Part shown: piece by piece, positions 1-5,644 of the stretch
Layout: every line of letters begins with the position of its first letter
Numbering within the stretch: position 1 is the first letter of the stretch
Assembly (NCBI GenBank): GCA_011525185.1
Contig: WTIQ01000505.1
Span: 1 to 6,689, forward strand
Source: Paracoccaceae bacterium
GTDB lineage: Bacteria > Pseudomonadota > Alphaproteobacteria > Rhodobacterales > Rhodobacteraceae
Length of the DNA stretch: 6,689 bases
Reading direction: 5' to 3'
Position numbers and translations under genes: made by a program
The notes under the pieces: generated by a model
Databases searched by the model: none
Told to the model about the DNA's origin: nothing
Seen by the model: only the letters and a program-made list of their open reading frames with translations

Positions 1-49
1 CTCCGCGAGGGAGTTACAGTCCCCTGCCACACCTTGCGGCCTGTCGCCC
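1..49 (-). tRNA. Partial tRNA-like gene, anticodon GTA (Tyr), cut by window edge
   Basis: Read on the minus strand from base 49, the sequence folds as the 5' half of a tRNA. It has a 7-nt acceptor strand (GGGCGAC) and a 3-bp D-stem (GCC/GGC) around a 9-nt D-loop that contains the G18-G19 pair. The anticodon stem has 5 bp (GGGGA/TCCCT), and the loop CTGTAAC gives anticodon GTA. The variable region starts CGCGGAG and the T-arm lies outside the window. Oddities: the linker after the acceptor strand is AG, where T is normal at position 8, and position 38 is C. The D-arm is not the usual one of bacterial class II tRNA-Tyr. It may be a divergent or second Tyr-type tRNA, or a tRNA-like gene. The identity depends on the missing 3' half. 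Confidence 0.6.
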
Positions 50-77
50 ACGGCTATCTTACGACAGCAACAGCGCG

Positions 78-106
78 TGGATACTCGTGCCACTTCTCAA
101 GGTCAA
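78..106 (-). promoter_or_regulatory. Candidate promoter of the GTA tRNA-like gene
   Basis: On the minus strand there is a -35 box TTGACC (106 to 101), then exactly 17 bp, then TATCCA (83 to 78) as a -10 box. Transcription would start near 71, about 20 nt before the mature tRNA 5' end at 49, which is a normal leader length. This is a consensus match only. Confidence 0.5.
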
Positions 107-125
107 CAGGAAAATCGCTCCCCGT

Positions 126-518
126 TCAGAGACTTTTTGCAAGATTTGAAATGATCGGGCAATCGGGGCGTTCGTCCCCCTTACAGCTTTTGACCAGATG
201 GGATAATTCGTCATGAAGGCATTGCAATTCTTGTTGTTTCTTTTCGATGTCAGCAAGGCGAGCGCTGGCGAGGCGTTTGACATCTGAGCTTGATCTGTTT
301 GTGTTTTGATAAAGATTCAAAAGATCACGGCATTCTTCAATCGAAAAGCCAAATTCGCGGGCGCGACGCGCAAAGATCAGTTTTTGCACATGGGTGTGAT
401 CGTAATCACGGTATTTGGTCTCTGCGCGTACATCTGGCACCACTAGGCCAATGTCGGCGTAGTAGCGCACGGTTTTTGTGCTGAGTTTGGCCTGTTTGGC
501 AGCCTCTGAGATTTTCAT
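126..518 (-). CDS. CueR/HmrR-type MerR regulator, copper/silver responsive
   Basis: This is a 130-residue MerR-family transcription activator. Residues 1-70 form the winged helix-turn-helix DNA-binding domain (it starts MKISEAAKQ, with TVRYY at 16-20 and YRDY at 36-39). Residues about 80-110 form the dimerisation coiled coil, followed by a metal-binding loop. The loop holds Cys112 and Cys120 (CKGDERPDCPII), the same spacing and positions as in Escherichia coli CueR. Residue 77 is Ser, as in regulators selective for monovalent Cu(I)/Ag(I)/Au(I), where zinc and mercury sensors have Cys. I chose the ATG at 518 because AGAGGA lies 5 nt upstream and the family N-terminus begins there; the frame stays open to 722 but that extension is not MerR-like. 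The gene is divergent from a DUF4396 gene, with a MerR-type promoter between them. The family is certain; the exact metal is inferred. Confidence 0.93.
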   Translation of the reverse strand: MKISEAAKQAKLSTKTVRYYADIGLVVPDVRAETKYRDYDHTHVQKLIFARRAREFGFSIEECRDLLNLYQNTNRSSSDVKRLASARLADIEKKQQELQCLHDELSHLVKSCKGDERPDCPIISNLAKSL

Positions 519-528
519 CAATATCCTC

Positions 529-559
529 TTGACTCTCCCTCTACTGGAAACTTTATCTG
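529..559 (+). promoter_or_regulatory. MerR-type promoter/operator driving the DUF4396 gene
   Basis: On the plus strand a -35 box TTGACT (529-534) and a -10 box TATCTG (554-559) are separated by 19 bp, the over-long spacer typical of promoters activated by MerR-family proteins. An imperfect dyad, ACTCTCC (532-538) and GGAAACT (546-552), is centred in the spacer (5 of 7 positions match). Its general form resembles CueR/HmrR operators, which have CC and GG cores 7 bp apart. The predicted start near 566 leaves about 20-25 nt before the DUF4396 start codon. The -35 box is about 11 bp from the regulator's own start codon, so binding here could also affect the regulator. Confidence 0.75.
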
Positions 560-584
560 CATCTGTGAGGCAGAACAAGGGAAC

Positions 585-1040
585 ATGTCCATGGCTGATA
601 TAGCGCAAAGACTTTCGATTGACTGGTATTGCAAAGGCACATGGAGGACAGCGGCCAAAAACACGGCTTGGTGTCTTTTGGGTTGTGCGATTGGTGATCT
701 TGGAACCATCGCCTTTTTTCAATTCACAGGCATCCCTTGGCCGACGCTGGCGATTATGGCGCTGGCTATTGTAAACGGCTTGTTGACCTCCATTGCCCTA
801 GAGACATTTATCCTATCGCGGCAGATGAGTTTGAAGCTTGCCTTTAATACAGCAATTGGCATGTCGCTTATTTCGATGGTCTCCATGGAGGTGGCCATGA
901 ACACGGTTGACGTCCTTATGACGGGAGGGGCCAAGCTCACGTGGTGGGTTATTCCCTTTATGCTCTTTGCTGGCTATATCACGCCTCTGCCCTATAACTA
1001 TTGGCGCCTCAAAGCACTCGGTAAAGGGTGCTGCCACTAA
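585..1040 (+). CDS. DUF4396-family integral membrane protein, probably metal-responsive
   Basis: The 151-residue protein resembles the short DUF4396 family. Recognisable parts are WRTAAKNTAWCLLGCAIGDLG near residues 20-40, SMEVAMNTVD at 100-109 and the C-terminal PLPYNYWRLK at 134-143. About four membrane helices are visible (roughly 28-49, 53-77, 86-112 and 119-140). Possible soft-metal ligands are plentiful: Cys16, a CxxxC at 30-34 inside helix 1, Met93/98/101/105/112 along helix 3, and a C-terminal Cys-Cys-His at 149-151. The function of DUF4396 is unknown to me. Because its promoter is of MerR type and the divergent regulator is CueR-like, I infer a role in copper or silver tolerance. ATG 585 is possible, but ATG 591 has better spacing from AAGGG at 577-581. 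The gene converges with the thioesterase gene, with 6 bp between stop codons and no visible terminator. Confidence 0.88.
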   Translation: MSMADIAQRLSIDWYCKGTWRTAAKNTAWCLLGCAIGDLGTIAFFQFTGIPWPTLAIMALAIVNGLLTSIALETFILSRQMSLKLAFNTAIGMSLISMVSMEVAMNTVDVLMTGGAKLTWWVIPFMLFAGYITPLPYNYWRLKALGKGCCH

Positions 1041-1046
1041 AGCGTG

Positions 1047-1466
1047 TTACGTAGGTAAATAAAAGGTTGCAGTTGCTTTTGCGACGACTTTATCGCTGGG
1101 TCGCGTGATGAGATCGGCGCTGAGGAAAAAGAGCGCCTTTCCAGCCCTTTCTACTTTTGCAATACAGCTTAGGACATCGCCCGATGCGGGGCGTAAAAAC
1201 TGGGTGTCGAGCGTGGTTGTGGCAACGGGGGCAAGCTTTTGCATATGGCTAAAGCAGGCAAAGACCATTGTCGTATCGGCAAGAGCCCCCATCGCTTGCC
1301 CGCAGACGATCCCTCCAACCCGTTCGATGTCCGATGTTATGGGGATGTCGATTTGAGCACTCCCATCTGCGCAGGCCATGATCTGGGGCTTAAGAGCCAT
1401 TATCCAAGGTGCAAAATTTTCGTCGAGAAAGTTTTGAGCTAATGATAAGCTAAGAGGGTCAGACAT
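1047..1466 (-). CDS. PaaI-like hotdog-fold acyl-CoA thioesterase
   Basis: This 139-residue protein has the layout of the PaaI/4HBT thioesterase family. An N-terminal helix is followed by the signature ERVGGIVCGQAMGALADTTM (about 48-67), whose central helix carries Asp64, the likely catalytic acid. The rest gives the beta-strands of a single hotdog domain (TLDTQFLRPASGDV, KALFFLSADL, KATATFYL). Such enzymes hydrolyse acyl-CoA thioesters, often as housekeeping or aromatic-degradation accessories. The substrate cannot be read from the sequence. I chose the ATG at 1466 because AGGA lies 6 nt upstream; the in-frame ATG at 1481 has no ribosome-binding site. The gene is divergent from the alpha/beta hydrolase with a 65-bp gap, so the two may share control. 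Confidence 0.85.
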   Translation of the reverse strand: MSDPLSLSLAQNFLDENFAPWIMALKPQIMACADGSAQIDIPITSDIERVGGIVCGQAMGALADTTMVFACFSHMQKLAPVATTTLDTQFLRPASGDVLSCIAKVERAGKALFFLSADLITRPSDKVVAKATATFYLPT

Positions 1467-1531
1467 CAAACGTCCTGTCATGTTATTGGTCAGGTTATAA
1501 GATGTGGTCCGAAAAGGGGGGATTGGTCAAG

Positions 1532-2398
1532 ATGTCAGAGATAATTCAGGTGAACGGGCAACGCTTTTTCCTACGCACATGGGGAGAGCCGAAAAATCCC
1601 GTTCTTTTGCTCTTGCATGGATTTCCTGAATTTTCGGGGGCTTGGGAAGAGCTTGCGCCGCTTTTATCAGATCAGTTTTATTGCGTTGCGCCTGATCAAC
1701 GTGGCTATGGTCAAAGTTATCGGCCAAGTGATTTAGAATCCTATAAAATTCATCATCTCGTGAGTGATGTCGTGGGCATTTTAGAGCATATTGGTGGCTC
1801 CGCAATTGTGCTCGGCCATGATTGGGGGGCCTCTGTTGCCTATGCGCTGGCTATGTCACATCCAACGATGGTAGAAAAACTGATTATTATGAACGGTGTC
1901 CATCCCTTGCCTTTTCAGCGTGCCCTTGTTGAAAGCCCAGAGCAAATTGCCGCCTCGCAATATATTCATTGGCTGCGACGAGCAGGATCAGAACAGGTTC
2001 TTGTCGAAAATGATTTTGAGCGCCTGAGAGCGATGTTTTCACACGGGATGAATATGCAGTGGCTTTCGGGGGAAAAGTGGGACGCCTATCGGAGCGCTTG
2101 GGGCGATGTTGAGGGCGTCAAGGCGATGGTGAATTGGTATCGGGCAACTGGCTTATACGTGCCCAAATTAGACGAACCGATTGAGCCAATGCCCCACATG
2201 GAGGCGGGTGAGATGATGATCCAAATGCCGCATCTATTATTGTGGGGTGCAGCAGACACGGCTCTTTTACCCCAGTCCTACGCAGGTCTTGAGGCCTTGG
2301 CACCGCAGTTGAAATTTGCGTCAATTCCAGACACAGATCACTGGTTACATCATCAAAAACCTGAGGCCATTGCAGATATTATTTTGAACTGGATATAG
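1532..2398 (+). CDS. Alpha/beta hydrolase, epoxide hydrolase-like
   Basis: The 288-residue protein has the full motif set of the epoxide hydrolase/haloalkanoate dehalogenase branch of alpha/beta hydrolases. HGFPE (29-33) forms the oxyanion hole, and GHDWGA (95-100) carries the nucleophile Asp97. Asp242 in WGAADTAL is the likely acid and His270 in DTDHWLHH the base. Cap-domain Tyr144 and Tyr203 (in NWYRA) match the two tyrosines that activate the epoxide oxygen. Fluoroacetate dehalogenases normally have Arg after the nucleophile (GHDRGA), while Trp98 here favours an epoxide hydrolase. It has no signal peptide, so it is cytoplasmic. I preferred ATG 1532 because a strong AGGGGGG (1515-1521) precedes it and the family N-terminus starts near there; ATG 1502 would add 10 residues with only a weak site. 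The substrate is unknown. Confidence 0.9.
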   Translation: MSEIIQVNGQRFFLRTWGEPKNPVLLLLHGFPEFSGAWEELAPLLSDQFYCVAPDQRGYGQSYRPSDLESYKIHHLVSDVVGILEHIGGSAIVLGHDWGASVAYALAMSHPTMVEKLIIMNGVHPLPFQRALVESPEQIAASQYIHWLRRAGSEQVLVENDFERLRAMFSHGMNMQWLSGEKWDAYRSAWGDVEGVKAMVNWYRATGLYVPKLDEPIEPMPHMEAGEMMIQMPHLLLWGAADTALLPQSYAGLEALAPQLKFASIPDTDHWLHHQKPEAIADIILNWI

Positions 2399-2413
2399 TC
2401 CTTTACGGTCACG

Positions 2414-2575
2414 TCACGCTGTCTGTTGAGCCCAAAATTGGGTTACTGTCCAATTATCTTGTGACGGTTTTTGTGCCTGCACTATGGTCACCTCAGAGTC
2501 CTCTGAATCCTCTTCCCCTTCATCCACCTCAGTTTCATCCTCACTAAGGCTTGAATTTTCTTGGTCCAGCTCAGA
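2414..2575 (-). pseudogene. In-frame continuation of the acidic protein beyond a TAA
   Basis: Directly after the TAA at 2576-2578, the same minus-strand frame stays open for 53 codons and ends with TGA at 2414-2416, only 15 bp from the stop of the convergent hydrolase gene. The first 28 residues contain 15 Asp/Glu (such as SEDETEVDEGEEDSEDSE), continuing the composition of the upstream protein. The tail ends TVTQFWAQQTA. This is best explained as the former C-terminus of one 145-codon gene (2414-2851) interrupted by a single stop codon. A sequencing error or real readthrough are alternatives. Confidence 0.55.
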
Positions 2576-2851
2576 TTAAATAGCGACCTTATACATTTCG
2601 TCTTGCATATCTGGGGTTTGGTCTTCGAGTGTGACCGTTTCTTCGCCAGCAGGTTCAGTCTCTTTGTCATCGGTTTCGTCGAGAGGACATATTGCTATAA
2701 TCGGCTCGATTGCTGGTTTGCCCGCCTCTGTGAGCAAGTTGTCCTTCATAATTGGATCGTCTTGAGGCAACTCTTCGGTTTCCACATCGCTCATATTCAG
2801 GCCAATTAAGGCGGAACCTAACACTCCAGCGGCAAACAAAAGACCTAGCAT
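2576..2851 (-). CDS. Membrane-anchored acidic protein, unknown function, possibly cut by an in-frame stop
   Basis: I do not recognise this 91-residue protein. Residues 1-18 are hydrophobic and Gly/Ala/Leu-rich and could be an uncleaved anchor or signal. The rest is rich in Asp and Glu, with prolines and few basic residues, and is probably disordered. A good ribosome-binding site (GGAG, 6 nt before the ATG) supports the start at 2851. The TAA at 2576-2578 may not be the original end, because the same frame continues as an even more acidic sequence to 2414. The gene is therefore probably a nonsense mutant, or is read through. No partner is evident; it lies tail-to-tail with the hydrolase gene. 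Confidence 0.6.
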   Translation of the reverse strand: MLGLLFAAGVLGSALIGLNMSDVETEELPQDDPIMKDNLLTEAGKPAIEPIIAICPLDETDDKETEPAGEETVTLEDQTPDMQDEMYKVAI

Positions 2852-2946
2852 GCTCTACTCCAATTAGGGTCTCATGGACCTGTCAAATGTCCAGAGAAAG
2901 ATTCTTAAGCTGTGATATAATATACTTTAGAAATAATACAATACTT

Positions 2947-2963
2947 GTTATTATTTTAATAAC
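2947..2963. repeat. Perfect AT-rich palindrome GTTATTA-TTT-TAATAAC
   Basis: A perfect 7-bp inverted repeat with a 3-nt centre lies about 95 bp upstream of the acidic-protein start codon. It could be a protein-binding site or merely a by-product of local AT-richness. Confidence 0.4.
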
Positions 2964-3026
2964 TTTGGAAAGTAAAAAATATTCTTGAGTGTAAAGCGTG
3001 AGGCGATGCAACGCGCGACCTGATAG

Positions 3027-3057
3027 TGCTCCCTTATGATAGAGAGCATCTTTGCTC
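3027..3057 (-). repeat. Hairpin with alternative partner
   Basis: TGCTCCC (3027-3033) faces GAGAGCA (3042-3048) across an 8-nt loop. As minus-strand RNA all seven pairs form (one G-U), while as plus-strand RNA one pair is a C-A mismatch, so minus-strand transcription fits better. The same GAGCA (3044-3048) can instead pair with TGCTC at 3053-3057 across a 4-nt loop, so two hairpins compete. Confidence 0.4.
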
Positions 3058-3114
3058 ACAGGTGATTTGCTGAATTTGAATTTTTAACATATTGAAAATA
3101 AATATAATTTTACG

Positions 3115-3182
3115 AAATACTGCGTCAGTATTCGATATTCTATATTGCTCATTAGCTATACTCGGCTAATTTCGCAGTATTT
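3115..3182. repeat. Nested inverted repeats with mutually exclusive pairings
   Basis: AATACTG (3116-3122) pairs perfectly with CAGTATT (3126-3132) across a 3-nt loop. The overlapping AAATACTGCG (3115-3124) pairs perfectly over 10 bp with CGCAGTATTT (3173-3182). Inside that outer pair sits a third hairpin, ATTAGC (3151-3156) with GCTAAT (3165-3170), with an 8-nt loop. The two partners of the AATACTG segment exclude each other, as in a switch or attenuator. Confidence 0.5.
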
Positions 3183-3199
3183 AAGCGTCTAGGTCGATA

Positions 3200-3242
3200 T
3201 AGGTGACTATGCCTATTAAACCGTTCCTATTCGGCTCACCTA
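3200..3242. repeat. Inverted repeat TAGGTGA/TCACCTA with inner GCC/GGC
   Basis: TAGGTGA (3200-3206) matches TCACCTA (3236-3242) perfectly, and GCC (3211-3213) with GGC (3233-3235) extends the stem past a 4-nt bulge. It lies 40-83 bp downstream of the parE stop codon. It could protect or end the parE transcript, but no T-run follows on the minus strand. Confidence 0.45.
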
Positions 3243-3282
3243 AAGGGGATAACTTAAAAATTGAGCGTTTTCTGGTGATGAA

Positions 3283-5238
3283 TTAGACGTCTAGCTCTTC
3301 CACAAATTTTGCATTTTCTTGAATGTACTGGAATCGCATCTCTGGTTTTTTTCCCATAAGACGCTCGACAAGATTGCCTGTTTCGCCGGGTTCATCTTCA
3401 TCAATGCTGACACGTATGAGTTTTCGTGTTTTGGGATCCATTGTCGTTTCTTTAAGGTCTTTGGCATTCATTTCACCAAGGCCTTTGAAACGGCTGACGT
3501 CAATTTTCCCTTTTCCACCTACGCCTTTGTTCAGCCAATACTCGCGCTCGCGTTCATCAATGCAGTAGACACGATGAGCGCCTTGGGTCAAACGATACAG
3601 CGGCGGGCACGCGAGGTAGAGGTGGCCTGCATCAATAAGGGGGCGCATTTGGGTGAAAAAGAACGTCATTAACAAAGAGGCAATATGCGCTCCGTCGACG
3701 TCTGCATCGGTCATGATAATCACTTTATCATAGCGCAAGTCGTGCAAGTTAAACTTCGTTCCCAATCCAACACCAAGCGCCTGTGTGAGATCATTAATTT
3801 CTTGGTTTGTCGTAAGTTTTGAACTTGCAGCGCCTAAAACGTTGAGAATTTTGCCCCGGAGGGGCAAGAGGGCCTGTGTTTTACGCTCACGTGCCATTTT
3901 GGCAGAGCCGCCAGCGCTGTCCCCTTCAACCAAAAAGATTTCTGTTCCATCTCGAGATGTTGCAGAGCAATCAACCAGTTTCCCTGGCAAGCGCAGTTTT
4001 TTAGTGGCAGATTTCCTCTGAGTTTCTTTTTCTTGTCGCCTGCGCATCCTTTCTTCGGCGCGTAGTACGAGAAAATCTAAAATCGCTCCCGCTGATTTTG
4101 TGTCTGACGCAAGCCAATTGTCTAAATGATCTCGTACAGAATTTTCGACCAGCCTTTGAGCTTCAACCGTGGCGAGCCGGTCTTTTGTTTGGCCGACGAA
4201 CTCAGGCTCACGAATAAAGCAACTGACCAAGGCACAGCCCCCTGAGGTCAGGTCATCGCGCGTGATATCCTTGGCTTTTCGGTTATTGACCAAGTCGCCG
4301 TAGGCGCGAATGCCCTTTAGGATTGCGGCCCAAAATCCAACCTCATGGGTTCCCCCTTCTGGGGTGGGCACAGTATTACAGTAAGATTGCACAAAACCAT
4401 CGCGAGACGGTGTCCAGTTGATGGCCCATTCGACTTTGCCAGGGGTATTGAAGCGTTCCTTGAAATCAACAACACCGCGAAAAGGACTTTCTGAATATGT
4501 GGTGACTCCGCTTAGCGTCTCATTCAAATAATCGCTTAAGCCTCCTGGAAAGTGAAAGGTGGCTTCTGTTGGGGTTTGGCCATCATCGATGGCCGATTTC
4601 CAGCGGATCTCAACACCGCTGAACAAGTAAGCCTTTGAGCGGATCGATTTGAACAAACGAGCAGGTTTGAAGCGATGTGTGCCGAATATTTCTGAATCAG
4701 CATGAAATGTGACGGAGGTTCCCCGTCTATTGCGGGCCGCACCAAGCTTTTGCAGCGGTCCAAGCGGTTTGCCGCGGCAAAAGCGTTGCTCGTAAAGCTC
4801 TTTGTTTTTTGCGACTTGGACCACAAGGCTATCAGAGAGAGCGTTGACGACAGAGGCGCCAACGCCATGTAAGCCGCCTGAGGTTTCGTAGGCGTCACCG
4901 CCAAATTTACCCCCAGCATGTAAGGTGCAAAAGATGACCTCTAATGCAGATGTGTCTGGGAATTTGGGATGGGGATCAATGGGGATTCCGCGTCCATTGT
5001 CCTTGATTGTGATCGCAAAATCTTCGTGCAGTTCCACTTCGATACGGGAGGCATGGCCAGCAACGGCTTCGTCCATCGAGTTGTCGAGCACCTCGGCGAC
5101 AAGATGGTGCAATGCACGTTCATCAGTCCCCCCAATATACATCCCAGGTCGTTTTCTAACAGGCTCAAGGCCCTCAAGTACCTCGATATTAGAGGCATCA
5201 TAGTTTTGTTCGGACGCTGTATAGAGAAGGTCACTCAT
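3283..5238 (-). CDS. parE: DNA topoisomerase IV subunit B (ParE)
   Basis: This is the ATPase subunit of topoisomerase IV, which works with ParC to decatenate daughter chromosomes. The 651-residue protein begins with a GHKL ATPase domain: EVLDNSMDE with Mg-binding Asn53, DNGRGIP at 80-86, and the ATP-lid glycines GGLHGVGAS at 121-129. The transducer domain follows, with QTKDRL carrying the ATP-contacting Lys352. The TOPRIM domain has Glu438 in VEGDSAGGSAK and Asp511/513/515 in TDADVDGAH. The C-terminal domain ends RFQYIQENAKFVEELDV. ParE is favoured over GyrB by the length (alphaproteobacterial GyrB is near 800 residues), by TEIFLVEGDSAGGSAKMARER, and by LPLRGKILNV. The ATG at 5238 fits the family N-terminus, although its ribosome-binding site is weak (GAGCAG). 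All key residues are present and it appears intact. No parC is in the window. Confidence 0.95.
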   Translation of the reverse strand: MSDLLYTASEQNYDASNIEVLEGLEPVRKRPGMYIGGTDERALHHLVAEVLDNSMDEAVAGHASRIEVELHEDFAITIKDNGRGIPIDPHPKFPDTSALEVIFCTLHAGGKFGGDAYETSGGLHGVGASVVNALSDSLVVQVAKNKELYEQRFCRGKPLGPLQKLGAARNRRGTSVTFHADSEIFGTHRFKPARLFKSIRSKAYLFSGVEIRWKSAIDDGQTPTEATFHFPGGLSDYLNETLSGVTTYSESPFRGVVDFKERFNTPGKVEWAINWTPSRDGFVQSYCNTVPTPEGGTHEVGFWAAILKGIRAYGDLVNNRKAKDITRDDLTSGGCALVSCFIREPEFVGQTKDRLATVEAQRLVENSVRDHLDNWLASDTKSAGAILDFLVLRAEERMRRRQEKETQRKSATKKLRLPGKLVDCSATSRDGTEIFLVEGDSAGGSAKMARERKTQALLPLRGKILNVLGAASSKLTTNQEINDLTQALGVGLGTKFNLHDLRYDKVIIMTDADVDGAHIASLLMTFFFTQMRPLIDAGHLYLACPPLYRLTQGAHRVYCIDEREREYWLNKGVGGKGKIDVSRFKGLGEMNAKDLKETTMDPKTRKLIRVSIDEDEPGETGNLVERLMGKKPEMRFQYIQENAKFVEELDV

Positions 5239-5536
5239 ATAAACTGCTCATTTTTATCTCTGTATGACATGCCTGCTCATATAGGAAAAGTCCTTAGGCA
5301 GAAAATCAGCAAAATTTCGTGACCCGTCTCTTAGATTGCCACAAGCTGAAAGCCCGCTAATCTTCAATTTTCCTTTGCTAAAAATGGGAATTTCTATTGA
5401 AAACCACCTTCTAAACTATACGCTGACGGTGCATAAGAACCTTATATTAAGTTGTTAACGTATGTAACGGGTGTCATTTCATAAATTTATTTATTCTTTT
5501 TTCGTCTCACTTTTTTGACTTTTCGCGTAAATAAGT
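5239..5536. other. Intergenic region upstream of parE, no gene seen
   Basis: About 300 bp with no protein-like frame. It must contain the parE promoter on the minus strand, but I found no -35/-10 pair with acceptable spacing. Towards 5480-5520 it becomes T-rich on the plus strand and leads into the candidate small RNA. TTGACT at 5515-5520 is the best -35 candidate for that RNA, but the nearest TATGGT (5536-5541) is only 15 bp away, so the promoter remains unresolved. Confidence 0.5.
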
Positions 5537-5539
5537 ATG

Positions 5540-5644
5540 GTGACATTAGAGGATCTCATCCTGTGGTGTCTAAACATACAGGGTTGAGTGGTGTCCCAGA
5601 CAGAATAAGCATCCCCACCCCCTTTTCTGTCTGGGCGCTTTTTT
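5540..5644 (+). ncRNA. Candidate small RNA of about 100 nt
   Basis: The segment has the layout of a free-standing small RNA. A 5' stem-loop spans 5542-5570: GACATTA pairs with TGGTGTC (two G-U pairs), then a single G-G mismatch, then AGGAT pairs with ATCCT around a CTC triloop. A linker of about 24 nt follows, unpaired in the fold I drew, and then a strong intrinsic terminator at 5595-5644. No plus-strand gene precedes it for over 3 kb, so the terminator must serve a transcript that starts locally. The 5' end is uncertain (about 5535-5550). The terminator loop is C-rich (CCCCACCCCC), a type of sequence that can bind G-rich ribosome-binding sites. An alternative is a terminated leader of the MATE gene 115 nt downstream. 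I cannot match it to a named RNA family. Confidence 0.6.
5595..5644 (+). terminator. Strong intrinsic terminator
   Basis: A perfect 11-bp stem, CCCAGACAGAA (5595-5605) with TTCTGTCTGGG (5625-5635), encloses a 19-nt C-rich loop. It is followed by CGC and six T residues (5639-5644). It works on the plus strand. On the minus strand only AAAAAGCG precedes the stem and no T-run follows it. Confidence 0.9.

Larger units (their letters stand above)
2852..3282. other. Gene-free AT-rich intergenic region with several inverted repeats
   Basis: No open frame here looks like a protein. The first part (about 2890-2995) is very AT-rich, and the second (about 3000-3250) holds several short inverted repeats listed separately. 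The region lies downstream of parE and upstream of the acidic-protein gene, both on the minus strand, so it must hold the end of the parE transcript and the acidic gene's promoter. I could not assign a convincing -35/-10 pair or a terminator with a U-tract. Confidence 0.6.

Noticed and set aside
126..722. Longer 198-codon version of the MerR regulator
   Set aside because: The 68 extra N-terminal codons overlap the divergent DUF4396 gene and promoter and have no MerR similarity; ATG 518 has a proper ribosome-binding site.
2412..2466. CGTCAC/GTGACG hairpin followed by GTTTTTG, as a plus-strand terminator after the hydrolase
   Set aside because: The loop is over 40 nt, the stem only 6 bp, and most of it lies in the in-frame continuation of the acidic gene.
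2881..2886. Minus-strand TTGACA as the -35 box of the acidic-protein gene
   Set aside because: At 16-18 bp downstream there is no -10-like hexamer; the nearest AT-rich match is only 13-14 bp away.
2916..2921. Plus-strand TATAAT as a promoter
   Set aside because: No -35 box at an acceptable distance and no plus-strand gene or terminator downstream; probably a product of AT-richness.
5237..5251. Six-codon ORF (MSSLYE) overlapping the parE start, as a leader peptide
   Set aside because: Too short to support, with no ribosome-binding site of its own; an ATG followed shortly by a stop is common by chance.
3319..5322. Several plus-strand open frames opposite parE
   Set aside because: They are antisense shadows of a clearly coding parE and show no recognisable protein features.
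5537..5587. 16-codon ORF (begins MVTLEDL) inside the candidate small RNA
   Set aside because: No Shine-Dalgarno sequence precedes it and its start would be at or near the RNA 5' end; the stem-loop explains the sequence better. A leaderless peptide is not excluded.
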